Notes under the pieces: generated by a model
What the model was told of the DNA's origin: nothing
Databases searched by the model: none
What the model saw: the letters and a program-made list of their open reading frames with translations, nothing else
Translations under genes and position numbers: made by a program
DNA from: Symbiodinium natans
Taxonomy: Eukaryota > Sar > Dinophyceae > Suessiales > Symbiodiniaceae
Reading direction: 5' to 3'
Length of the DNA: 64,000 nucleotides
Assembly (NCBI GenBank): GCA_905221605.1
Contig: CAJNDS010002224.1
Span: 942,023-1,006,022 of the forward strand
Shown: piece by piece, positions 53,104 through 64,000 of the stretch
Position numbering within the stretch: the first letter of the stretch is position 1
How the letters are laid out: every line of letters starts with the position of its first letter

Positions 53104-56100
53104 CTGGGCTCAACTCTTTTAGGGTTTTTTAGGGTTTAGGGTTTAGGGTTTAGGGTTTAGGGTTTAGGGTTTAGGGTTTAGGGTTTAGGGTTTAGGGTTT
53201 AGGGTTTTAGGGTTTAGGGTTTAAGGTTTTCGGGTTTTAGGGTTTCTAGGGGTGTTAGGGGTTAGGGTTTTGGCTCAACTCTTGAGAGCGTCGGAGGGTG
53301 TAGGGCTTTAGGATTTTGGGGTTTAGGGTTTTAGGGGTGTTAGGGGTTAGGGTTTTAGGGTTTTTAGGGGTGTTGGGGGTAAGGGTTTGGGCTCAACTCT
53401 TGAGAGCCTTGAAGGGTTTAGGGCTTTAGGGTTTTGGGGTTTTAGGGTTTAGGGGTTTAGGGGTTTAGGGGTTTAGCGTTTTAGGAGGTCGGGTTTAGAA
53501 TTTTAGGGTTAGGGTTAGCGGTTAAAAGGGTTTAGGGCTAGGCTTAGAAGGGATGGGTGTTAGAAGTGATCAGGGTTTATGGTTTATGGCTTAGGATTTA
53601 GGGTTTAGGGTTTAGGGTTTAGGGTTTAGGGTTTAGGGTTTAGAGTTTAGGGTTTAGGATTCAGGGTTTAGGGTTTAGGGTTTAGGGTGGCCCTGAGTGC
53701 TTTGGATGCAGCCCAGGGCGCTTGTCCAAAGCCCCTGGCAGGGCGGAGATGAGGGCCGCCTGGAGATTTTCACTACCCCCCCCCGGGTTTAGGGTTTAGG
53801 GTTTAGGGTTTAGGGTTTAGGGTTTAGGGTTTAGGGTTTAGGGTTTAGGGTTTAGGGTTTAGGGTTTAGGGTTTGGGGTTTGGGGTTTGGGGTTTAGGGT
53901 GTATAGGGTTTAGGGCCTCGAGCTTGTCATGGGTTTCCCTACTTCCCCCCCCCTCAAAACTACATCGCCCCCCCCCACCCCAGGTTTAGGGTTTAGGGTT
54001 TAGGGTCCAGGGTCTGGGGTCTAGGGTCTAGGGTCTCTAGGATGGCCCCTAAAACCCTCTGAAAAATATTCCTGAATATGATGCTCTTAAACCCAAATAA
54101 GGGAAAATATAAAATGTCCCAAGGGCCTACCTAGGTCTAGGGTTTAGGGTTTAGGGTCTAGGATCTAGGGTCTAGGGTCTAGGGTTTCGGGTTTAGGGTT
54201 TAGGGTTTAGGGTTTAGGGGTACTACCTCCTCTTTAATTATGGGGGGAACCTGGGGGGGTGTAGTATAGAGGAGGGTAGTGGGGAAACCCTCGAGCTTTG
54301 GGTTGATGAAGTTCGTAAGGATTGCGCCGTAAACCCTAAACCCTAAACCCTAAACCCTAAACCCGAACCCTAAACCCTAAACCCTACAAAGCCTAAACCC
54401 TAATAGGGTTTCATCGGGATTGTGTGGTGTAGGGTATCAGCGTTTAGGGTCTAGGGTTTTCAGCTCAGGGTTTAGGATTGCGGGCTTTGTGAGGTGTAGA
54501 GGGCTTGTGTGCATTGAAAGGGTGAGGGTTCACCACTCGAGTTTGGGGACTTGAGGGTTTGGGGCTCTGGGTAGTCCTTTTTTGAGCTTAGGGTTTGGGG
54601 CCCTTTGGGGCCCTTGCAACCCTGCCTATGGCAAGTGGGCCGCACGCTATGGGGTTTTTTTTGGAGGTAGGCATTCCAGCCGGATTTTCTGGTGGTGGGC
54701 ACTGCTGGCATACAACCCCGAACCCTAAACCCACCCTGTGGGCACCGCAGGGATTCTCGTGGGGTTGGTAGTTGAGAGGCTGCGAGCTGACTTAAAGGTC
54801 TAACAACCACGCCGAGACTGGGGGGACAACGAAGCTATATTCAACATGCGAATACATGTATACACACACAACTTATAAACCCTCAACCCTAAACCCCAAA
54901 CCCTAAACCCTAAACCGCAAAACGTGATTTCTGAATCTTCAACCCTTTTGCTGGGCTTGCCTCCAGATCTTTGGCCCTGAGCTCCTTGACCAAGGAGGCC
55001 GAGGCAGCCTCCTTCAGAAACGAGGGGGGATGGGGGGGGGGGGAGGGTTTAGGGTTGAGGGTGTAGGGTTTAGGGTGTAGGGTCTAGGGTCTAGGGTTTA
55101 GGGTGTAGGTTTGAGGAGTTTTGCGGTCTAGAGTTGAAGGCTGAGCTCCAAAAACGGCACAGAATGTGCATCCAACCCCCTTAACCGACATGAGTATTTC
55201 CCAGCATAATGGCACCCCGTATACGACCAACATAGACTTCATCCGCTTTTAAAGGCTCCCCTAGGGTTTAAGATGCCGGGTTTAAGGCTTAGAGTCCCGA
55301 GGCTATTGGGGTCTAGGGAGTTTAGTCTTACTTCTTTGGTAGGTTCCGAGCCCTTTCAAAATCGTGAAGAAGCCAACGTACACCCCCGCACTTCATGGAG
55401 AACTATCATGCGTGGGTTCTTAAGGGAGGGGGGGTTCACGGGGGGTAGGTACCTAGGGAACCTTAAAGAAGTTTAGGGAGCCTCAGGGAGTAGTAGGAAG
55501 TTTAGGGAGCCTCAGGGAGTAGTAGGGAGTCCTAGGGAACCGTGAGTGGGTTACATACCCCCTTGGCAGGTATGAGGTTCTCAAGGTAGAGCCTAGGGGC
55601 TTTGCCACACGAAGGCCCTGAGCCCTTTGTTGCGGAAGGCTTATGTGGGGTTTCCCTAAACCCTGAACCCTAAACCCTAAACCCTAAACCCTAAACCCTA
55701 AACCCTAAACTCTAAACCCTAAACCCTAAACCCTAAACCCTAAACCCTAAACCCTACACCCTACACCCTACACCCTAAACCCTACAGTAAGGGCACCGGT
55801 CCTTCTGCTCAGCTGTCAGATGTGGCACCTGATGATCTGCCGGGAGTTGCCGCACCGCTGGTTGCGCCCGCGTGAGCATCGCGGCCTGCTCCAGGGGGCT
55901 TCGGGCTAAGAGGGCTTCTAAGGTTTAGGGTTTAGGGTTTAGGGTTTAGGGTTTAGGGTTTAGGGTTTAGGGTTTAGGGTTTAGGGTTTAGGGTTTAGGG
56001 TTTAGGGTTTAGGGTTTAGGGTTTAGGGTTTAGGGTCTTGCGGCTTGTGGGGTCTGGCTATATGGCTTGCAGTGCTCATTTTGGCTATCACCAGAGGCCG

Positions 56101-57100
56101 ACACGTAGCCTAAACCCCAATTATACCTGCACCTAGAAGCCCCCTAAGTCCCCTAAGTAGGTTCTAAGTAGATTTAGAATTGTGGTTCTACGTACCCATG
56201 AACCTCCAAGTAGCCCTAAACCCTAAACCCCAAACCCTAAACCCTTAATTGTGGTTCTACGTACCCAGGAACCTCCAAGTAGCCCCCGAGCCCCTCTGCC
56301 ACAGCCTGGCGGACCAGGTAGGGGGAGCCTCTCGGCCGGGGAGAGGCCTCCTCCTTCACTCAGGGTTTAGAAGGGTTTAGGGTTTAGGGTTTAGGGTTTA
56401 GGGTTTAGGGTTTAGGGTTTAGGGTTTAGGGTTTAGGGTTTAGGGTTTAGGGTTTAGGGTTAGTCTAGGGCTTCGGGCTTCTGGTTTGGATCTAGGGCTT
56501 CTAAGGGTTTTCAAACGGGTAAGGGCTTCCAAGGGCTTTTGAGGACTTGTAAGGGGGTGATGCGAGTCCATCCGGATGTGCGGCATCCTTTATGCTGCTT
56601 CTTGGCTTTGGGGCTGGGCATCTAGGGTTCAGGGTTGCTTCGCCGAAGTCGAGCTTGGGCGTTGAGGGTTGAGAGTGGGGGTCCCTTGCAGCACGGTCTC
56701 AGTGGTGAGGGTTTAAGGAGTTTTACAGGGTAACTGGACCGCCTCGACCCGCCGCCTTCTATGCACCTCTTACGGAGGTTGCAAAAAGCCCCGAAGAACT
56801 TCATGAGGGTTTAGGGAGAAGCCCGAACCTCAAAACCCCAAAATCCCGCAAATCCCAAACCTGAAACATGAACCCTGAAGCACTAGACCCTAAAAGCCCT
56901 GAACCAGACACAAAGCCCTTTCTCAATCCATAAAGCCCTAAACCCCTAAACCCCGAAACCCCTAAATCCCTAAACCCTGAACCCCTAAACCCCTAATCCC
57001 CAAATCCTGTCCTCCTCCGCAGTCGGCGGCACAAACCCTCGAGGGACGAACTTGCCCGAAGCCCTCTGCCTGCAGAGGCCCCTAACTTTACATGCAAAAG

Positions 57101-57138
<38 letters not shown>

Positions 57139-57257
57139 ATATATATATATATATGCGAATGAAAACATGTATACATATTAGATACATATATATATATGTA
57201 TATTCACATATACAAAAAATATATATGTATGTATATACACATAAATGTATACATACG

Positions 57258-57293
<36 letters not shown>

Positions 57294-58210
57294 TTTGGAG
57301 TTTCGGGTTTAGTAGTAGGGGCTTAGTGCTTATGGTTTTTTAGGGGCCGAGTTCAGGGGCTGGTTAGACAGCTCTGGGCTTAGGGCTTTAGATTTCGGGG
57401 CTCGGAGGTTCAATTCAAGGCTTAGGACCAATTTAGGGTTTAGGGTTTAGGGTTTAGGGTTTAGGGTTTAGGGTTTAGGGTTTAGGGTTTAGGGTTGAAG
57501 CCCTATAAGTAAAGCCTACAAACCCTGAATCTGAACTGTCAAGGACCCACCTGATTCATGCGGGATTAGGGTGAGGGTTTGCGGGTTAAGGGCTTGAGGG
57601 TTTGGGGCTCAGGGCTTGGGGGCTTTGTGATGAAGGGTTGGGGGCGTGACGCGGCCAAACGCCCTCAAGCCCTAAACCCTGGAAGCCCTGAAATCCCAAA
57701 CAATGGCTTTGGGAACGGGACTCTCAGGACTTGTAAGCTCACGGGCCTAGGTCCCTAGTGAGGAGGGAGAATGGGACGTTGGGCAGACTCGAAGCCTAAT
57801 AACCCGAAACTCGACGGTTTAGGGTTTAGGGTTTAGGGTTTAGGGTTTAGGGTTTAGGGTTTAGGGTTTAGGGTTTAGGGTTTAGGGTTTAGGGTTTAGG
57901 GTTTAAGGTTTAAGGTGTAGGATCACCTCCTGGAGACTTCTCCTCCCTAAATGGCGGGGAGGCGGGGGAGGGGGGGGGGGCCTGCAAAGACAAAATATCA
58001 CGTTTCTATAGGGTTTAGGGCAGGGTTTAGGGTTTAGGGTTTAGGGTTTAGGGTTATAGAGGGACGAGGGAACATGGAAGTGTAAACTGCGCTCGAAAAG
58101 CCACCCTGGTAAGCCCCAAGCCCGAAACCCTAGACCCTCAAAACCCAAACCCTAAACCCTGAGTGCTGGGAGCGTGGGCTCTAGTAGTTTTGGAGGTCTT
58201 GAGGCTCCCC

Positions 58211-58249
<39 letters not shown>

Positions 58250-61072
58250 ACCCTAAACCCTAAACCCTAAACCCTAAACCCTACTAAAGCTTGGGGTTCT
58301 AGGGTTTAGGGTTTAGGGTAGCTAAGTTCCGGCGAGCCGCAGGAAGTCGGAAGGCAACGACCCCAGGGCCGCCTTCCAGTCCTCCAAAGCAATCACTTCA
58401 ACAAACATCCAAGCCGAAAGGGTTCGGAGTGCAGGGTTTAGGGTTTAGGGTTTAGGGTTTAGGGTTTAGGGTTTAGGGTTTAGGGTTTAGGGTTTAGGGT
58501 TTAGGGTTTAGGGTTTAGGGTTTAGGGTTTAGGGTTTAGGGTTTAGGGTTTAGGGTTAGGGTTAGGGTTTAGGTTTAGGGTTTAGGGTTTAGGGTTTAGG
58601 GTTTTAGGGTTTAGGGTTCAGGGTTTAGGGTTTGGGGTTTGGGGTTTGGGGGTTTCGGATTCGGGGTTTAGGGTTTCGGGGTTTTCAAGGCCCACCAAAA
58701 GACTTCCCTACACCCAAAACCCAAAACACCTACCCCCGAAAGCAGTAAATACTTGAATCATGTGGATCCCAGACCCGATCGCGGAGGTGAAGAGCACACT
58801 TGTTGCCAAATGATCGGTTTCGGCTTTCGGGGTTTATAACTGAGGGGTTCAGGGTTCAGGGTTTGGAGCTATACGGTCTAGGGCTTAGGGGTTTCGGGAT
58901 AACCGTTTTCTTAAACAGCGTTTTTACTGTAGTTTAGGGGCTTGGGGGTTTAGGGTTTAGGGCTTAGGGGGGGTTTACAGGGTTGAGAGGTTGAGGGAAG
59001 GGGTCGAAGAGGTCGAGGAGTTGAGGTGTTCAGAGGTTTAGGGATGCAGACTCGCATGAGACGAACTCGATGGGCATCCTGTGCGTTTTAGGGCTTATAG
59101 GGCTTAGGATCTAGGGTTTAGGGTATAGGGTTTAGGGTATAGGGAATAGGGTATGGGGTTTGGGGTTTAGGGTTTGGGGTTTCGGGTAACATGCACCTGT
59201 GGCGTTCAACCCGAAACCAAAAAAAAAAAAAAAAAAAAACCCTAGACCCTAAACCCTAAACCCTAAACCCTAAACCCTAACCCGACAGTCTGGACCTTCA
59301 CCTTGAATCCGGCAGGTTTCCTTTCAGTAATTCAGAGCCAATGACGAACCAGCCATGCTTCCCAAAGCCCTCCGCCCGAAAACTTAGGGTCTTTAATTGG
59401 GGTTTAGGGTTTAGGGTTTAGGGTTTAGGGTTTAGGGTTTAGGGTTTAGGGTTTAGGGTTTAGGGTTTAGGGTTTAGGGTTTAGGGTTTAGGGTTTAGGG
59501 TTTAGGGTTTAACCCCGCCGCCTGGTTCCCAAAGAGCTGCCGCAGCTCCAAGAGGGTGCGGCGCTGCGTCAGGCCGTCGGCGATGCCCATGGAGGACAGG
59601 TCCTCTGGGCTACCCTCGGAATCCCTATAAACCCTAAACCCTAAACCCTAAACCCTAAAACCCTAAACCCTAAACCCTAAACCCTTTTCCCTAAACCCTA
59701 AACCCTAAAACCCTAAACCCCAATCCCTAAACCCGAAAGCCTCAACCCCAAACCCTAAGCCCTAAACCGAACCCTAAGCACGGAACCCTAAACCTTAAAC
59801 CCTGAACCCTGAACCCTAAACCCTAAACCCTAGTCCCTCAACCCCAAACCCCAAGCCTGGGGCTGCCTTTTAGTAATCTCTTCATATTCTCTGCATTTTG
59901 GTCTTTAGGGTATAGGGTTTAGGAATCGGGGTCTAGGGTATAACCCCTACAACCCGCCCCAAATCTGAGCCCGAATTCAACGCCGACACTCTCGACCCCC
60001 AAATCCTAAACCCGAAAAATCTCAAATCCCCAAGGCCCCCAGCCTACCTAGAGCCCCCCCAGTTGCAATGCCCTTCGGGTTTCGGGTTTTAGGGTTCAGG
60101 ATTAGCTTTCATCTGCACTGCGAGCTTAAAGACACGTCGGCACCCAGGCACACTGGGTTGAAATGTTGAGGAGCATCAACGAAGCTAAGCACCATAAGTA
60201 GAATTTCGGGTTTGGGCTCTAGGGCTTGGGGGTTAGGGCCGTTTAGGGTTTAGAGTTTAGGGTGATGCCCTAAACCCTAAACCCTAAACCCTAAACCCTA
60301 AACCCTAAACCTTAAACCCTAAACCCTAAACCCTAAACCCCTAAACCCTAAACCCTAAGCCCTGATACTCTACAGCCCTGCTAATTACATGCTCCGTGCA
60401 GAGGGCCCCTTTTACGTGGACGAAGACGTGCCATCAGCGCGAGGCTCTAAGCGAGAGGCAACCTCGAAGGCGATGGAAACCCTAAACCCTAAACCCTAAA
60501 CCCTAAACCCTAAACCCCAAACCCCTTGGAGATGTGGGGGGATTGGAGGGGCATCTCTGAAGAGGCACCCCCAGCCAGTCGGAGAGGAGACTCCCCCCTC
60601 CAGCACGATGGCTAGAAGGCAGGGCTCGCCCTCCTGCCACGCCGGCAGCCACTGCATTCCTTTTTTTTCGACCTTGAACAATTTCAAGTTTACAGGGGCT
60701 CAGAGGGTTGATAGGGTTCATAGGGGTTCATAGGGTTCATAAGGGTTCATAAGGGTTCACAGGGTTCATAAGGTTGATAGGGTTCATAAGGTTGATAGGG
60801 TTCAGAAGGGTCAGAGGGTTCAGAAGGGTTAGAGGGTTCAGGGGCCTGAAGCCCTGCACCCTGAACCCCTCTAGTATAGGCACCTTAGCCCTATATTCTC
60901 GTGCCATAAACCCTAAACCCTAAACCCTAAACCCTAAACCCTAAACCCTAAACCCTAAACCCTAAACCCTAAACCCTAAACCCTTCGAGGCGGCTTCTGC
61001 GAGGGAAAGGGGGTCCTCCGCTGTGAGGTCCAGCGCCACCAGGCCATTCACCAGGTGATCCTCTCCAGCCAT
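52992..61072 (-). CDS. Unrecognised multi-exon protein
   Basis: Gene-level entry. From an ATG at 61072 to TAA at 52992, nine islands join in matching phase, except that the first junction is unresolved. The protein is Leu/Ala-rich and soluble-looking, with a Pro-rich C-terminal part (G-G-R-P-P-P-P-A). No family was recognised. Introns again hold TTTAGGG arrays, AT repeats and a family A element (53930-54290). The stop codon is formed inside repeat-like sequence. Confidence 0.5.
53722..53759 (-). CDS. Unknown gene, exon
   Basis: [12 protein letters not shown] plus two bases; acceptor CTCCAG|G, donor AA|GC. The frame stays open further, so the end is provisional. Confidence 0.48.
53930..54290. 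mobile_element. MITE-like element, family A copy 3, filled with telomere-like repeat
   Basis: The left arm ATGGGTTTCCCTACT and right arm GGGTAGTGGGGAAACCC are the family ends, and TCGAGCTT occurs just outside each. The interior holds TTTAGGG and TCTAGGG units not found in copy 1 or 2, so the array appears to have expanded or inserted inside the element. Confidence 0.6.
54961..55011 (-). CDS. Unknown gene, exon
   Basis: [17 protein letters not shown], 17 codons; acceptor CTGAAG|G, donor GAG|GCAAG. Confidence 0.58.
55829..55885 (-). CDS. Unknown gene, exon
   Basis: [19 protein letters not shown], 19 codons; acceptor GAGCAG|G, donor CAG|GTGCCA. The opposite strand is also open. Confidence 0.5.
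56273..56330 (-). CDS. Unknown gene, exon
   Basis: [19 protein letters not shown]; donor GAG|GTTCC. Acceptor GCCGAG|A fits phase; GAGAG|G is an alternative. Confidence 0.58.
57007..57069 (-). CDS. Unknown gene, exon
   Basis: [20 protein letters not shown]; acceptor CTGCAG|G, donor AG|GA. Convincing composition. Confidence 0.58.
57100..57292. repeat. (AT)n microsatellite
   Basis: Long TA runs broken by TGTATGTA and CATAT blocks. Confidence 0.95.
58338..58381 (-). CDS. Unknown gene, exon
   Basis: [14 protein letters not shown] plus two bases; acceptor TTGGAG|G, donor CG|GC. Phase 2 matches the next exon. Confidence 0.55.
58437..58640. repeat. TTTAGGG array
   Basis: Over 25 units, with a shift through TTAGGG at about 58556. 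Confidence 0.93.
59400..59511. repeat. TTTAGGG array
   Basis: Sixteen units abutting the downstream end of an unknown-gene exon, with GTTTAA at the edge. Confidence 0.92.
59522..59624 (-). CDS. Unknown gene, exon
   Basis: Reads [20 protein letters not shown] and then L-R-Q-L-F-G-N-Q. Donor CAG|GC; several AG|G acceptors possible at the start. Confidence 0.58.
60695..60845. repeat. GGGTTCATA variant array
   Basis: Nine- and ten-base derivatives (GGGTTCATA, GGTTGATA) of the heptamer. Confidence 0.8.
61001..61072 (-). CDS. Unknown gene, first exon (ATG)
   Basis: Context CCATGG. Reads [20 protein letters not shown] and then P-L-S-L. A GC donor after CTC ends it here; the frame stays open to a GTTTAG donor at 60982, adding A-E-A-A-S-K. 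Confidence 0.55.
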
Positions 61073-61269
61073 GGGTTGAAAGGGGGTTTAGGGTTTAGCG
61101 TTTAGGGCTTAGGGTTTAGGGTTTAGGGTTTTAGAGTTTAGGGTTTAGGGCACGATAATACGGTTCTGTTGGTGGGGTTGTAGGGTCTGAGGGTTAAGGG
61201 TCTAGGGTTTCGGGATTGGTGAGTCTTTAGGGTTTCTTTTGTTTATGGGGCTTGGGTGCTCTCTTTTTT

Positions 61270-61301
<32 letters not shown>

Positions 61302-61648
61302 GGGGCGGTAGGTTTCCTTTTAATGATATAGGGGTTAGGGCGTTGGGTCGTGCTGGTTAGGGCGTTGGGTCGTGCTTCTTCCTTTGAATGGAACTTTAGG
61401 TTCTTAGGCTTTAGCCAGCCTCAAGAAATAGGGCTTGGTGGGGGGGGGGATTATGGACTATGTGGGCTTATAAGGTTGAAGGTTTTGGGAGAGGGACGGC
61501 CGAGGGTCAGTGAGAGCGCTTGTACATTGCAGCCTGTGACATGTGCCTCCGAACTAATTGAAGGGCTGAGGGCTTTGGGGTTTAAGAGGTTTGGGGGTGT
61601 TGATGCTTGGAGTTGCAGGTCTGGGGTTTAGGGTTTAGGGTGTCGGGT

Positions 61649-61785
61649 CTCCCTGCCCTTGCCCAGAGGGCGACAGCGATGGGTCCTCGAAAGCACGCAC
61701 GACATTGTTGGGCAAGCCGCGCTGGTCCAGCCACTTGCCAATCTGTACCTGCTGTCCGTCTGGGGCGTTGGGAAGAAGAACCCTT
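61649..61785 (-). CDS. Unassigned exon-like island
   Basis: Minus frame LLPNAPDGQQVQIGKWLDQR followed by G-L-P-N-N-V-V-R-A-F-E-D; a stop TAA falls in the CCCTAA repeat. Lies upstream of the unknown gene's ATG, so it may be the end of a neighbouring minus-strand gene. Confidence 0.42.
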
Positions 61786-62529
61786 AACCCCAAAACAAAC
61801 CCTGTGAACCCTGGACACCAACCTCTATGAACCCTACACCCTAAACCCTGAACCCTCAACTCCAGACCCTTATACGGGAACCTGACACCTGAACCCTATA
61901 ACCCTGAGCCCTGAACCCTCAACTTCTATGAGCCCTAAACCTCATCAACCTCAAACGCTATGAACTCAAGGCTCCATGACACTATGGCGTCGAAAGCCGA
62001 AACGAACCTTACCACCAACTGAAGTCTTAACCCCACAACCACGAGGGTTTAGGGTTTAGGCTTTAGGGTTTAGGGTTTAGGGTTTAGGGTTTAGGGATTA
62101 GGGTTTCGGGTTTAGGGTTTAGGGTTTACCCTAAGCCCTGTGAACCCTCAACTGCTACTTGGAGCCTCATGGGTACTGGAAACCCCAACTAGAAGTCTAC
62201 TTGTAACCTGCTTAGGGGACTTTGGGGGCTACAAGTGCAGTTCTACACGGGGTTAGAAGTACGCATAAACCTCCAAGTATGAACCCTTAAACCCTATGAA
62301 ACTGAACCAAATGAACAATGAACCCTACACCCTAGAAGCCCAAAACTGCCCAGGGCTTACGTGTTTCTGGGATTCTGGTGTGGCGTGTTTGGGGGGGGGG
62401 GGGGGGGGGAGGAGTGCGGTTCGGTCTTACGGATACTTTGGCGCTTCCGCCGGCTTCTGATTGAGGAGTTAGGGCTTCTAGGGCTTAGGATTCACGGCTT
62501 AAGGCTTAGCATAAAAACTTGGGGCTTAG

Positions 62530-62765
62530 GGTTTAGGATTTTTGGGTGCGAGGAAGCGCACCTCATATTGAAATGGCGGCTCCATTGCAAGAGGATTGCT
62601 GGCATCGGCTTTCTCTTTCTTCTCAGACTTCTTCTTGGCATCTTTTGATCCTCGCTTCTTTCTAGTGCCTTGACGTCAAAGGATCCCGATTCCAAGCGCT
62701 TGGAGGCTCTGGTTTGGAGAACGTTGGCTCGGCGCTCTTTCGAGAGAGTTGGGGCATCGCGGTGG
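62530..62765 (-). CDS. Exon-like island with frame conflict
   Basis: One minus frame reads MPQLSRKSAEPTFSKPEPPS to a TAG at about 62668. Another reads KKRGSKDAKKKSEKKEKADA and then P-P-F-Q-Y-E-V-R-F-L-A-P-K. They are offset by one base with no room for an intron, so this is a frameshift, an assembly error, or two alternative exons. Confidence 0.38.
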
Positions 62766-62854
62766 CCTTCGGTGAGGTGAGGGTCCTGAAATCAAACCCT
62801 AAACCCTAAACCCTAAACCCTAAACCCTAAACCCTAAACCCTAAACCCTAAACC

Positions 62855-63075
62855 CTAAACCTCGGGCCTTGGCAAGCTGTGATTCCCCTCAGGGGATTTC
62901 CACGTCAAGATCCATCGGCTCTGCATGATTTGCCACTGGACGTGCAGGGGCCTTGCAGCCTCCCATTCTGCCAGCCAGTCCTTGTCGGTCTTGACAGCCA
63001 TGCCGAGCCTGAAGCTCAAAAGTATGCTTCTCTTCATGGCTTTCAGCTTCTTCTTATTCCCGACATCTTCGTGTG
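62855..63075 (-). mobile_element. Ty1/copia-like polyprotein fragment
   Basis: The minus-strand frame contains KTDKDWLAEWEAARPLHVQW and then SRWILTWK, like the R-W-V-L-T-W-K entry to copia-type reverse transcriptase. It ends in TAG where the repeat begins. Too short to be sure; a LINE or a host exon is possible. Confidence 0.45.
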
Positions 63076-64000
63076 GAGTTCTTACTTTTAGAGTTGTCCC
63101 GTTTCCTAAACCCCCAAACCCCCAAACCCCCTACACCCCTGCACCCCCCACACCCCTACACCCCTAAAGCCCCTACACCCTCACTCCCGCGAGCTGCTGC
63201 TAAACCCTAAACCCCAAACCCCAAACCCCAAACCCCAAACCCTAAACCCTAAACCCTAAACCCGAAACCCCAAACCCTAAACCCTAAACCCTAAACCCCT
63301 AAACCCTAAACCCTAAACCCTAAACCCTAAACCCTAAACCCTAAACCCTAAACCCTGAACCCTAAACCCTAAACCCCTAAGCCCTCGCTCCCGTGAGCTG
63401 ATGGCCTCACTCCAGAGGAGAGGTCCTTCTTGCACCTCCTGCTGGAGTGCAGCCATGGCGAAGCGAAGGTCTGTCAGACCCGGCACCCAGCACTGCGGTT
63501 TAGGGTTTAGGGTTTAGGGTTTAGGGTTTAGGGTTTGGGGTTTGGGGTTTAGGGTTTAGGGTTTTAAGGGTTTTAAGGGTTTAGGGTTTAGGGTTTTAAG
63601 GGTTTAGGGTTTTAAGGGTTTAGGGTTTAGGGTTTAGGTTTTAGGGTTTTAAGGGTTAAGGGTTTTAAGGGTTTACGGGTCTCTAAAGTTTTTGGACTCG
63701 GGGCTTGGGGTGTAGAGTTCAGGCTGTCCCTTTCCGTAGTCTCGTACCCCGGACACCCAGAAAAGCCCTCAACCTTTGACTTCACTGACAGGATTCGGGC
63801 TTAGGGGTTGTAGGGTTTGTAGGGCCAAACCCTAAACCCTACACCCTAAACCTTAAACCCTGCACCCTAACTGAGGGTTTGCAGAGGGGGGGGGGGGGTT
63901 TCATGCATATGCCAGCCATGGGGGACTGCCTGTGAGCCGGAGAGCACCGGGCAAGCACAAAGGGGAGCATACATCAGGGTTGAGGGTTTAGGCTTTAGGG

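Larger units (their letters stand above)
61073..64000. other. Region upstream of the unknown gene: repeats and unassigned islands
   Basis: Poly-T/poly-G run at 61266-61300, CCCTAAA arrays at 62795-62860 and 63190-63380, TTTAGGG/TTTTAAGGG at 63498-63670, three exon-like islands and a copia-like fragment. No further gene supported. Confidence 0.5.

Overview
This is a eukaryotic nuclear window and almost certainly a dinoflagellate. The whole 64 kb is sown with short, degenerate arrays of the plant/alveolate-type telomere heptamer TTTAGGG (CCCTAAA) in both orientations, mixed with simple repeats, poly-G/C runs and small inverted-repeat elements. The long open frames made by the repeats themselves (rich in W-G-L-G-F-R-V or L-N-P-K-P) are not genes. 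No tRNA, rRNA, CRISPR array or bacterial-type operon was seen.

Reading the short unique islands between the repeat arrays as exons gives coherent proteins. All confident gene models lie on the minus strand. (1) A BCS1-like AAA+ ATPase can be threaded through 34 small exons from an ATG at 34362 to a TAG at 2585. It runs from an N-terminal membrane segment through the BCS1-type N-domain, Walker A, Walker B (M-E-D-V-D) and sensor 1 (T-T-N-H) to the second region of homology (A-L-I-R-P-G-R) and a conserved C-terminal segment. About 2.3 kb of coding sequence lies in about 32 kb, and exons are 19 to 134 bp. (2) A prohibitin (PHB1-type) C-terminal two thirds can be threaded through 10 exons of 21 to 79 bp, from 50648 to a TGA at 39223. 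(3) An unrecognised protein can be threaded through about nine exons from an ATG at 61072 to a TAA at 52992. Donors are GC, GT and some GA; acceptors are mostly AG|G. That is the dinoflagellate pattern.

AAA+ introns contain other things. One holds a same-strand HSP70-like gene (20456-21913), itself split by a 147 bp MITE/introner whose target-site duplication supplies both splice sites. Another holds the 3' part of a LINE reverse transcriptase (26729-28675) that breaks off at its catalytic A-D-D box where the telomere repeat starts. A prohibitin intron holds a LINE endonuclease fragment.

Layout: 1-2400, palindromic and tandem repeats without genes; 2.6-34.4 kb, the AAA+ gene with nested elements; 34.4-39.2 kb, repeats with one unassigned coding-like stretch; 39.2-50.6 kb, prohibitin; 50.6-53 kb, repeats; 53-61 kb, unknown gene; 61-64 kb, exon-like islands and a Ty1/copia-like fragment. 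The most interesting signal is that telomere-like arrays sit against exon ends with a preferred polarity: CCCTAAA on the low-coordinate side and TTTAGGG on the high side. In the sense strand most introns therefore start with TTTAGGG and end with CCCTAAA, and several donors (G|GTTTAG) and at least one acceptor (TTAG|GG) are made of repeat units. All gene models come from manual reading, matching of splice phases, and remembered family motifs; none has been checked by alignment or RNA.
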